Shown here: piece after piece, positions 55,146 to 63,500 of the stretch
Numbering within the stretch: position 1 is the first letter of the stretch
How the letters are laid out: the number at the start of each line of letters is the position of its first letter
The notes under the pieces: generated by a model
Database searches by the model: none
What the model saw: the letters and a program-made list of their open reading frames with translations, nothing else
Told to the model about the DNA's origin: nothing
Program-made: the position numbers and the translations under genes
Origin: an uncultured Pseudomonadales bacterium
GTDB taxonomy: Bacteria; Pseudomonadota; Gammaproteobacteria; Pseudomonadales; Cellvibrionaceae
Direction: 5' to 3'
Length of the DNA stretch: 64,000 nucleotides
NCBI GenBank assembly: GCA_947494095.1
Contig: CANLTI010000004.1
Location: forward strand, 1 to 64,000

Positions 55146-56360
55146 TTAAAACTTATAATTTTGCAAAAAATGACCAAAGCTATTAATAGCGCGGGTGATT
55201 TCTTCTTTTATGGGTAGAAAGACAATGCGTAAATGATCGGGCTCTTTCCAGTTAAAGGCGGTGCCTTGTACTAGTAGCACCTTTTTTTGAATTAAAAAAT
55301 CTAAAATCATTTGTTGGTCGTCAATAATAGGGTAGCGTTTTAGGTCTATTTTGGGGAATAGGTAAATGGCGCCTTTGGGTTTGACGCAGCTAATGCCGGG
55401 TATTTGCTCGAGTGCAGCTACGGCGGCATTGCGTTGCTCGTAAAAGCGCCCGCCTGGGCGTATCAGCTCGTTAATACTTTGGTAGCCCCCAAGCGCTGTT
55501 TGCACGGCGTACATGGCGGGTACGTTGGCGCATAAGCGCATCGACGATAGCATCTCTATGCCCTTTACGTACTCTGCGGCTAAGTGCTTTGCGCCACTCA
55601 CTATAAGCCAGCCCGATCTAAAACCCGCTAAGCGGTATGATTTGGACAGCCCGTTAAAGGTAATGCACACCACATCTTTGGCTAAGCGCCCCAGGGGGAT
55701 GAACTCGGCATCATCGTAGATGATTTTGCTGTAAATTTCGTCGGCAAAAATCACTAAATTGTGTTGGCGGGCTAGCTCGACGATTTGCTCGAGTGCCTCT
55801 TGGCTGTATACAGCGCCAGTGGGGTTGTTGGGGTTGATGACGACAATGGCGCGGGTGCGCGGTGATATTTTACTTTTAATGTCTTCTATATCGGGCAGCC
55901 AATCGGATTGCTCATCGCACACGTAATGTACCGCTTTGCCGCCGGCTAAGTTGACCGCTGCAGTCCATAGGGGGTAGTCGGGCGAAGGTACCAGCACCTC
56001 TTCGCCATCGTTAAGCAAAGCTTGGTTAGCCATTACAATTAGCTCGCTTACGCCGTTACCTAAAAAAATATCATCAATATCAACGCCTTCAACGCCTAGG
56101 CGCTGACACTCTTGCATAATAGCTTTGCGGGCCGAAAACAATCCCTTTGAGGCGGTATAGCCTTGGGCGCCACGCATATTTTGGATAACATCAGCAATAA
56201 TCTCATCGGGGGCATCAAAACCAAAAGGTGCGGGGTTGCCGATGTTAAGCTTGAGAATGCGGTGGCCCTCGTCTTCAAGGCGAGTTGCATGCTCTAGTAC
56301 GGGGCCGCGAATGTCGTAGCATACGCCGTTGAGTTTTTGTGATTTTTGGATGCGTTGCAT
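55146..56360 (-). CDS. alaA: Alanine/pyruvate aminotransferase AlaA
   Basis: A 404-residue PLP-dependent class I aminotransferase. The lysine that binds PLP lies in FNGLSKSYRLAGFRSGW. IVVINPNNPTGAVYSQEAL and VIFADEIYSKIIYDD complete the cofactor pocket. The N-terminus QKLNGVCYDIRGPVLEHA and overall length match E. coli AlaA (YfbQ), which makes alanine from glutamate and pyruvate. Co-directional with a hypothetical gene. Confidence 0.93.
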   Translation of the reverse strand: MQRIQKSQKLNGVCYDIRGPVLEHATRLEDEGHRILKLNIGNPAPFGFDAPDEIIADVIQNMRGAQGYTASKGLFSARKAIMQECQRLGVEGVDIDDIFLGNGVSELIVMANQALLNDGEEVLVPSPDYPLWTAAVNLAGGKAVHYVCDEQSDWLPDIEDIKSKISPRTRAIVVINPNNPTGAVYSQEALEQIVELARQHNLVIFADEIYSKIIYDDAEFIPLGRLAKDVVCITFNGLSKSYRLAGFRSGWLIVSGAKHLAAEYVKGIEMLSSMRLCANVPAMYAVQTALGGYQSINELIRPGGRFYEQRNAAVAALEQIPGISCVKPKGAIYLFPKIDLKRYPIIDDQQMILDFLIQKKVLLVQGTAFNWKEPDHLRIVFLPIKEEITRAINSFGHFLQNYKF

Positions 56361-56463
56361 AAGATGCCTTTTGAGGTGCGCGCTGGCGGCGCTAATAGAT
56401 TAACCTGCCGTGTAAAGTGAATGTAATGAATAGCTTATTTAAGCATATTAGAGGATGAGAATC

Positions 56464-56889
56464 ATGTCAGATAACGATTTAAAAAATGATGAGCATTGGC
56501 GCGATAAATTGAGTGCGACCGATTTTGCAATTTGCCGGCAAAAGGGTACTGAGAGGCCTTTTACCGGTAAATACAATAGCATCAAGGGTTACAGTGCTGG
56601 CGATGCGTTTTTGTGTAAATGTTGCCAAACAGTGCTTTTTGATGCGCACAGTAAGTTTGATTCGGGCTCTGGCTGGCCGAGTTTTTTTGCAGTAAAAAGC
56701 GGTGGTGTGAGTGAAACCTTTGATGAATCACTTGGCATGCGCCGCGTAGAGATCGCATGCAGCCGTTGTAATTGCCATTTGGGGCATGTTTTTAACGATG
56801 GTCCAGCGCCCTCAGGTATGCGCTACTGCGTTAATTCGGCATCACTGGTGTTGGCTTCAGAGCTTAATAGTGATGTAAAAGGTGAGTAG
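56464..56889 (+). CDS. msrB: Peptide-methionine (R)-S-oxide reductase MsrB
   Basis: A 141-residue reductase for the R-epimer of methionine sulfoxide. Two zinc pairs (CKCC region and CSRCNCHLGH) and the catalytic Cys in GMRYCVNSASL are present. SGSGWPSFF and HVFNDGPAPSG are family motifs. ATG 56464 has GAGG at proper spacing; ATG 56455 is too close to it. Its stop overlaps the next start by one base. Confidence 0.95.
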   Translation: MSDNDLKNDEHWRDKLSATDFAICRQKGTERPFTGKYNSIKGYSAGDAFLCKCCQTVLFDAHSKFDSGSGWPSFFAVKSGGVSETFDESLGMRRVEIACSRCNCHLGHVFNDGPAPSGMRYCVNSASLVLASELNSDVKGE

Positions 56890-57569
56890 TGTTGATAGGT
56901 TTTGATGAGGTTTTAAAAACGGCTGTCTTACATAAGGGCTCGCTAAAGGCCGTGAAAGCGGAGTTGCCAATAGCGCTTACCGTGCATGAGCTAGAGGCAC
57001 AAAGTGATGCATTTTATTTGAGCGCGATGACGCGTAGAATATTTCGCGCGGGCTTAAAGCACAGTGTGATTGACGCCAAGTGGCCGGCCTTTGAAAGGGC
57101 GCTCAATGGCTTTAACCCTATGGCATGCGCCATGATGAGTGATGATAAACTGGATGAGCTCATGGCGAATCGTGAGTTGGTGCGGCATATGGGCAAAATG
57201 AAGTCTATTCGTATTAATGCGGCCCTTGCTCTCGAAAAGGCGCGTGAGCACGGCAGTTTTGGGGCTTATGTGGCGCAGTGGCCAGGGGCTAATATTGTAG
57301 GTTTGTGGACGGAGTTAAAAAAGCAAGGTGCGCAGCTCGGTGGTATGAGTGGGTCGCGCTTTTTGCGTTTGGTAGGTAAAGATACCTTTTTACTAACCGA
57401 TGATGTGTTGGCCGTGCTTAAGGCCCAGGGTGTTGTTAATAAAATGCCCACAAGCCAAAAAGATTTAGCGCTGGTGCAGGGCGTTTTTAATGATTGGCAA
57501 GTGCAAAGTGGTTTGCCGTATAGCCATATTAGCCGCATTGTCTCGATGACGGCTGCAAGCTGGGGCTAG
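56889..57569 (+). CDS. DNA-3-methyladenine glycosylase I-family protein (Tag-like)
   Basis: 226 residues. A helix-hairpin-helix base-excision enzyme resembling Tag family members of about 220 residues: FYLSAMTRRIFRAGLKHSVI, WPAFERALNGFNPMACAMMS, then LGGMSGSRFLRLVGKDTFLL and a final HISRIVSMTAAS. It removes alkylated adenine from DNA in characterised relatives. The start GTG at 56889 overlaps the msrB stop (TAGTG); TTG 56892 is an alternative. The pairing with msrB suggests a joint damage-repair operon. Confidence 0.83.
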   Translation: MLIGFDEVLKTAVLHKGSLKAVKAELPIALTVHELEAQSDAFYLSAMTRRIFRAGLKHSVIDAKWPAFERALNGFNPMACAMMSDDKLDELMANRELVRHMGKMKSIRINAALALEKAREHGSFGAYVAQWPGANIVGLWTELKKQGAQLGGMSGSRFLRLVGKDTFLLTDDVLAVLKAQGVVNKMPTSQKDLALVQGVFNDWQVQSGLPYSHISRIVSMTAASWG

Positions 57570-57605
57570 AGGCATGTGGATGGTTGCGCTTTTAGGGGAG
57601 TGGGG

Positions 57606-58397
57606 TTAGTCGTACATTTGTTTTTTCTTCCATTGGCCGTCTTTATTGGCGTACTCGTCCCACTCGCCTTCAAGCCCCTCTTGGTCTTCGGGCTCGGTTT
57701 CTGGGGTTGTGGTTTCGGCGCCTTCTTCGGTGATACGCTTCGATAATGCGGCGCATTGCGTTTGTAGGTCGGATATGCGCTGATCAAAATTGCCCGACTG
57801 ACGCTCGCGCTCCATAAGGTGTAGGGCTAGCTCTAGGTTGTGCAGCGCCAGCCTGGGCTTGTTTTTATCGAGCGCTTGGTTGCCGGCAATACTGTAGGAG
57901 TCGACGGTGAGGCTAACAACCAGCCCGCGAATACTGGTGCGATGGGCATCGCCAGTTTGGGCGGGTATGCGGCCTTTTTCTTCTAGTTGATAAATATATT
58001 TGTGCAGCTCTTCTAGGCAGGCTTTTACCTCGCTAATTTGTTGCGGGTTGTCTAGGCTTACATTGCCTTGGCTGGTGTCTTGGCGGCGGGAATCATTCAT
58101 TTGTTGCGATAGCGCCTGTAGTTCGCTTTGATGGCTGTTGTTTTCGGGTTCTAGCTCTGACAGCTGGTTGTAAATTTCCATTAGGCTTTTTTGGACCAGC
58201 ATCGATAGCTCGGGCGGTAAAAACCCTTTCGGGAACCCACTAAGCATAAACTTAAAATTACGCGCCTTGAGGCTGAGTGCGCCAATAAGGCGATCGCGCT
58301 GCTCGCGTTTGTGGGCGAGCGTTTGTGAAATAAAGGCGTAACACACAAGGCTTGCGAGCAAAACGATGATCACAATAATGACAACAACAGAGGACAT
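57606..58397 (-). CDS. Membrane-anchored coiled-coil protein of unknown function
   Basis: 263 residues from ATG 58397 (MSSVVVIIV). One N-terminal helix (about 3-24) anchors it with the rest cytoplasmic. KREQRDRLIGALSLKARNFK and FPKGFLPPELSMLVQKSLME are followed by long helices with heptad pattern and an acidic C-terminal tail (EDQEGLEGEWDEYANK). I do not recognise the family. It is convergent with the Tag-like gene and divergent from the tRNA cluster. Confidence 0.75.
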   Translation of the reverse strand: MSSVVVIIVIIVLLASLVCYAFISQTLAHKREQRDRLIGALSLKARNFKFMLSGFPKGFLPPELSMLVQKSLMEIYNQLSELEPENNSHQSELQALSQQMNDSRRQDTSQGNVSLDNPQQISEVKACLEELHKYIYQLEEKGRIPAQTGDAHRTSIRGLVVSLTVDSYSIAGNQALDKNKPRLALHNLELALHLMERERQSGNFDQRISDLQTQCAALSKRITEEGAETTTPETEPEDQEGLEGEWDEYANKDGQWKKKQMYD

Positions 58398-58729
58398 GGG
58401 CGAATTCTTTAGGTGGTTTAACTTAAAGGTTAGTTGAGGCCTGCCGCCTTGCAAGGTGATGAGCCTTTGGTTTGCAAACCCTTTTCACGCCAGGGCTATC
58501 TTGAAGGTGTTGAGCTTGGCGCCAAAAGATTATGCTACATGAAGCTATTTTTTACATTTTTTTGAAAAAAGGCGTTGACAGGATTGGGGTTGGTCAATAG
58601 AATGCGCACCACTTCAGCGGGTATGACATTAAGCCTTAAGCAAAATTAAGCTGCTGAAGATAGCTAAGTAACTGAAGATAAAGAAATATTTTTATATTTA
58701 AAGTGCTTTGCTCTAATGTGTACGTCTTA
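58398..58729. other. Region upstream of tRNA cluster
   Basis: 332 bases holding the tRNA promoter at 58575-58603 and the start of the coiled-coil protein gene. No coding frame is supported. Confidence 0.5.
58575..58603 (+). promoter_or_regulatory. Sigma-70 promoter for tRNA cluster
   Basis: TTGACA, 17 bases, TAGAAT: a full -35 box and 5/6 -10 box, with a G/C-rich discriminator (GCGCACC) directly after, as usual for stringently controlled stable RNA genes. It predicts a 5' leader of about 120 bases before the first tRNA-Glu. Confidence 0.88.
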
Positions 58730-58805
58730 GTCCCCATCGTCTAGAGGCCTAGGACACCGCCCTTTCACGGCGGTAACAGGGGTTCGAATCCCCTTGGGGA
58801 CGCCA
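58730..58805 (+). tRNA. tRNA-Glu (TTC), copy 1
   Basis: 76 bases including CCA. Acceptor stem GTCCCCA/TGGGGAC, anticodon loop CTTTCAC with anticodon TTC, T arm GGTTCGAATCC. Almost identical to E. coli tRNA-Glu. Confidence 0.96.
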
Positions 58806-58811
58806 CATTAT

Positions 58812-58886
58812 GCGGGAATAGCTCAGTGGTAGAGCACAACCTTGCCAAGGTTGGGGTCGCGAGTTCGAGCCTCGTTTCCCGCTCCA
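58812..58886 (+). tRNA. tRNA-Gly (GCC), copy 1
   Basis: 75 bases including CCA. Acceptor stem GCGGGAA/TTCCCGC, anticodon loop TTGCCAA with anticodon GCC. Six bases after tRNA-Glu, clearly one transcript. Confidence 0.96.
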
Positions 58887-59019
58887 ATTTAAAAATTTAG
58901 TTGTTAATTCTACTAATTTTTTTAATAAACTAGCGCTTTTAAAGTGATTAGTCGTTAAAAGTTAACATGAAAATGTTAATGATTTAAGCCGAAAGGCTAG
59001 CATTAATTTTGCGTCCTAA

Positions 59020-59095
59020 GTCCCCATCGTCTAGAGGCCTAGGACACCGCCCTTTCACGGCGGTAACAGGGGTTCGAATCCCCTTGGGGACGCCA
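59020..59095 (+). tRNA. tRNA-Glu (TTC), copy 2
   Basis: Sequence-identical to copy 1, 290 bases downstream. Same anticodon and CCA. Confidence 0.96.
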
Positions 59096-59101
59096 AATTA
59101 T

Positions 59102-59176
59102 GCGGGAATAGCTCAGTGGTAGAGCACAACCTTGCCAAGGTTGGGGTCGCGAGTTCGAGCCTCGTTTCCCGCTCCA
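59102..59176 (+). tRNA. tRNA-Gly (GCC), copy 2
   Basis: Sequence-identical to copy 1, again six bases after tRNA-Glu. A terminator follows immediately. Confidence 0.96.
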
Positions 59177-59180
59177 AATA

Positions 59181-59214
59181 AAAAAAGCCGATAGTATATG
59201 CTATCGGCTTTTTT
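59181..59214 (+). terminator. Terminator of tRNA cluster
   Basis: AAAAAAGCCGATAG pairs with CTATCGGCTTTTTT around a TATATG loop. Strong intrinsic terminator, five bases after the last CCA. Confidence 0.94.
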
Positions 59215-59302
59215 TATGCCTGCTGTTTATTAACCGTGCTTAATGTGTTTATGTTTAACTCACACTCAACAATTTGTTGTATGGCTCGGTTTTTTCTGAC
59301 TA

Positions 59303-59839
59303 TTAAACGGATGTGTGGCCAGAGGTAAACTCTTTGCGCAGCGCATAGATGTAGTGCCGGCTGGCATCGCAGTGTTCTTCTATGTAGTCAATGCTTTTGC
59401 CTTTATCTAATAGCTTTATCACCTTTGCTCGCTTAAGGGGTTGGCCGTTGCGGGCGCTGTAGGGCTTACGTTTTTGCCCGCGCATAGATTCGCCGCGCTG
59501 CTTATAGTTTTGGGCTAAGGCTTTTTTGGTAAATAAGGTGATGCCGTTATTGCGGCAATAGCGCGCTAAATTGCGTGGATCCATCGCCATATCCTTTGCG
59601 ACATCTTTTAATAGCTCACCGCTGTTTATGCGCTTTTTGACTTGCTTAACGCGCTCAGGGGTATAGGTGGTGGGTATTTTGCCGCGTGGCCCTGCCACTT
59701 TAGTGTTTTGGTTGGCGCAGATGCGATACCAGCGGTTAGAGCTAATCCCTTCATCGGCGAGTGCCTCATAAAGGTAACTGCCTTTTTTAAGTTTGGCCTT
59801 AACGCGCCGTATAATGGCTTTTTCTTCGGTAGCGGTCAT
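59303..59839 (-). CDS. Protein with repeated HTH-like segments
   Basis: 178 residues from ATG 59839, with GAGGA upstream. It is highly basic and has three similar helix-turn-helix-like segments: KLKKGSYLYEALADEGISSN (about 15-35), KKRINSGELLKDVAKDMAMD (about 65-85) and KLLDKGKSIDYIEEHCDASR (about 140-160). Each resembles the resolvase/transposase-type HTH that probes DNA. There is no catalytic domain. I know no named family. Candidate roles are chromosomal DNA binding or a relic of a mobile element. Confidence 0.65.
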   Translation of the reverse strand: MTATEEKAIIRRVKAKLKKGSYLYEALADEGISSNRWYRICANQNTKVAGPRGKIPTTYTPERVKQVKKRINSGELLKDVAKDMAMDPRNLARYCRNNGITLFTKKALAQNYKQRGESMRGQKRKPYSARNGQPLKRAKVIKLLDKGKSIDYIEEHCDASRHYIYALRKEFTSGHTSV

Positions 59840-60091
59840 ATTGATGTCCTCGTTATATTTACTATTAAAGCATAGACAAACATTGCCAAAGGACAGGAAA
59901 AAATTGATGTATTGCATATTGCTTAAAAAATGTAATAGATAGCCTAATACGTATTGTTTTTGGTTATTAATGGCGGGTTAAAGCGATGCCGGTTTAAGTG
60001 TCGTATAAAGTGGTGAAAGGCATAAACAGGCCGACCTGATTGGAGTGGTCAATGCCGACTTAGAGTGGCCAATATAGAGCGGAGCGCGCAC

Positions 60092-60310
60092 ATGAATAGA
60101 ATTAACCCCAAAAAACTTGCCAATAGTCACTGGACTGCGCTGCAGCCTAAAAATAAAGAAAAGCATTTTGTGGTGACTAAAGTCACTTACCATGAAGAGG
60201 ATGGCCGTGTAGAGAGCTGCCTTTTTGAGGCTGTCTTTACAAAGCGTATTGAATCTATTGACTGGCACATGCTTAAAAATAGCGACAACTGGCAGATGGG
60301 TTGGCGTTAA
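60092..60310 (+). CDS. TIGR02450-family Trp-rich small protein
   Basis: 72 residues. MNRINPKKLANSHWTALQPK, then NKEKHFVVTKVTYHEEDGRV and a final WHMLKNSDNWQMGWR match the TIGR02450 family of short tryptophan-rich conserved proteins of unknown function. Start ATG 60092 follows GGAG. Confidence 0.78.
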   Translation: MNRINPKKLANSHWTALQPKNKEKHFVVTKVTYHEEDGRVESCLFEAVFTKRIESIDWHMLKNSDNWQMGWR

Positions 60311-60320
60311 AGGTTGTTTT

Positions 60321-60434
60321 TGCGCTGTATACCCCCTTGCTTTCCCTGCAAAGTCCGGCTTTAAATAGCCAAAAAATAATCGTACGGGCTTAAGTAAGCC
60401 GCTATATTGCGGCTTACTTGGCATAATTACTGAC
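60321..60434. mobile_element. Decayed MITE-like repeat copy
   Basis: GCGCTGTATACCCCCTTGCT then TTCCCTGCAAAGTCCGGCTT and AAATAGCCAAAAAATAA track the middle of copy 2 (GCGCACTGTCTAACCCTTAC, TTCCCTGCAGGGCCCGGCGC, AAATGCCCAGAAAATAA). Both termini are degraded. It also contains an AAGTAAGCCGC / GCGGCTTACTT inverted repeat at about 60394-60420 that could act as a terminator. Confidence 0.55.
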
Positions 60435-60442
60435 GTTTTTTC

Positions 60443-60540
60443 AATCTAAACTTCTCTTCAATCTAAGCCTCTCTTTAATCTAAGCCTCTCTTTAATCTAA
60501 GCCTCTCTTTAATCTAAGCTCCTTTTCAATTTAAGCTCCT
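60443..60540. repeat. 17-bp tandem repeat at the 3' end of the RND gene
   Basis: About six copies of AATCTAAGCCTCTCTTT with the outer ones degraded. The stop codon of the pump gene (60509) is within the array. As 17 is not a multiple of three, copy-number change would alter the C-terminal tail. Confidence 0.85.
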
Positions 60541-63500
60541 CTACGGCGCAAAACAAAATAGGCACTAAAAATACACTTACCATGGCGAGTAGCATACCGC
60601 CAAATATAGGAATGGCCATGGGTGTCATTATTTCTGCCCCACGGCCAGTACTGCTGAGCACAGGCAGTAAAGCGATAAGTGTTGTGACTGTTGTCATCAC
60701 GGCGGGCCGAATACGGCGTGTGCCGGCAATAACAACCGCTGCACGAATGGCGTGTATTGTTTTAAATGGCGCGGCGTTATGACTATTGGGGTGTGGAGTA
60801 AATTGCTGCTTTAAATAGGTGGTAATCAGGACGCCATCATCGGTTGCTATACCAAATAACGCTAAAAACCCCACCCAGACCGCGACGCTTAAATGAATGG
60901 CTTGTACATTAAATAATTGCCTTAAGTTATGCCCTAAAAATGTAATATCCAAAAACCATGCTTGGTTGTAGAGCCAAAGTAATAAAAAACCACCACTCCA
61001 AGCAAAAGCGATAGCACTAAAAATAATGGCAATATTTGTGAGGCTTTTAAATTGTAAATATAAAACAATAATTATCGACAATAGTGCAAGCGGTATGATG
61101 AATTTGAGTTTTTTCTCGGCACGTATTTGGTGTTGATAGCTGCCGGTAAATTGAAAGCTAACGCCGCTTGCTAAAGTGAGTTGGCCGCGGGCTATGCTCT
61201 GGTTTAATTTTTTTTGTGCATCATTAACAGCTGTGATTTCGGCGACCCCTTTGGTTTTATCAAAAAGTACGTAGCCTAATAAAAAAGTATTTTCGCCTTT
61301 AATGACTTGTGGGCCGCGCTGGTACTCAATGTGAGTTAGTGCTTTGAGGGGAACCTGTACACCATTGGGAGCCGTGACTAATATGTTTTCAATGCTATTG
61401 ATCGAGTCGCGTAGCTCGCGCTGATAGCGTACGCGAATAGAGTAACGCTCGCGGCCCTCTATGGCTTGGCTGACTGTTTTTCCGCCTATTGCTACCTCAA
61501 TAACCTCTTGTACGGTTTGCACCTTGATACCGTATCGAGCGATGGCGCTACGGTTAATGGCAATTTCTAGGTAAGGCTTGCCCACCATTTTATCGGCTAA
61601 TACCGCGGCGGCATTAATACTGGGTACCTCTTTTAGTAAGGCCTCTATTTGTAGTGCGGCCAATTCTATGGCCTCGAGTGTTGGACCAAATATTTTTACG
61701 CCCATAGGCGCACGAATACCACTTTGCAGCATAATTAAGCGCGTTGCTATAGGTTGCAGTTTAGGGGCCGAGGTGACGCCGGTCATTTGCCCAGCTTTAG
61801 CAATCGCTTGCCAAATATCATCACTTGTTTTGATGTGTGCTCGCCATTGCCTAAAAGGCTTGCCCGAGGTGCTTGGTATCAGTTGGCCTAAGCTGTCGCG
61901 TACAAAGGTTTGTTTTTTATTATTATATTCAAAGCGCATAACATCGCCATTAGGGGTGCTTTTGTATTCGGGTTTATAGCTCACCATGGTTTCTATCATA
62001 GAGACGGGTGCTGGGTCTAAGGGGCTTTGCGCGCGGCCTAATTTACCCACAACTTGTTCGACTTCGGGAATGGCGCTAATGGCAATATTTTGTTTTGTTA
62101 AAATATCCATAACCTCGCCAATACTGGCATGCTGCATTGCGCTGGGCATAAATAAAAACGAACCCTCGTCAAGAACAGGCATAAACTCTTTACCTAAACC
62201 CGGTAAGGCGGCACTTATGTTTTGCCAAGGCTGAGTATTTTTTATCACTTGCGGCATAAAAAATAAAATATTATTAAGGCCAAAGCCTGCACTAAACCCC
62301 AGCAGTACTACGCTAATAGCGCCAGCGATACATATTTTTTTGTACCTAAGTAGTTGTGTAAGAATACGCGGATAAAAGGCAATAAATAATCTAAAAAACC
62401 CGAGTATGCTACCAATACTGATGATGACAAAAAATATATTGCCAATATCATATTCAACACCCAGTGGTTGCCAGCTTTGCGCAAGTAGTATTGCAACTAA
62501 TAGCGTTATAAAAAATGTAATAAAAAAGCTAATACTCGTATTTATTTTATGGCTATGTAAATAACGTGATGTGAGGGGTGGGTAAGCTTGAATAGCATTA
62601 AATAACCCCGTTATTGTAATAATAGTGCTAGTCATTAATATAATAGGTGTTGTGCTGATTAAGCCAAAAGGCAGGTAAACACCTGCAGCCGCAACCGCTA
62701 GCCAAAGGCTAGTTTTTAACCGTATAGATTGTTTGGGTGGGCGCAATAGGCTTTGTGCTAAGGTAGGTAAAATAATTAAAGTAATCACTATCGCGCCGAC
62801 GAGTGTGAATGTTTTAGTGTAAGCCAGCGGGGTGAATAATTTACCCTCTGCGCCCTCCAGGGTAAAAATGGGTAAAAAGCTGATAATGGTTGTAATCACG
62901 GCGGTGGTGATTGCGCCTGCAACCTCTGTACTGGCGGCATAAATAGTGTTGAGTGGGTTTGTATTAGGTGAGGCTACCTTTAGGTGCTTGTTGATGTTGT
63001 CAATGAGGATGACAGCCATATCCACAATTGTGCCAATGGCAATGGCAATACCGGCAAGGGCTACCACATTGGCATCTACATTAAATAACTTCATTCCAAT
63101 AAATGCACTTAAGACCGCCAGTGGCATAACGCCTGCAATAAGCAGTGCACTGCGTATATGTAGCATCAGTAAAATAACAACAATCAGCGTAATTAAAAGT
63201 TGTTGGTAAATAGCTTTGTTAAGCGTATTCAGTGTTTGCTCAATAAGTTGGCTGCGGTCGTAAAAGGGGATAATACGCACTTGGCTAATGGTGCCATCTT
63301 GCAGTGTTTTACTGGGTAGACCTTGGCTTATTTCGAGTATTTTTTGATTAATACGCTTTATAACCTGCGCGGGGTTTTGCCCATAGCGCGCCACAATCAC
63401 GCCACCTACGGCCTCGCTACCGGCTTTATTGAGTGCGCCACGGCGCAGTGCAGGGCCAAAGCCTATGGTGGCTATTTGCTCTAAGGTGATGGGCACATTG

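Noticed and set aside
58730-59176. CRISPR-like array
   Set aside because: The direct repeats are two identical tRNA pairs, not short regularly spaced repeats.
59303-60434. Prophage or integrated island beside the tRNA cluster
   Set aside because: No integrase, no phage genes and no duplicated tRNA end as an attachment site were seen.
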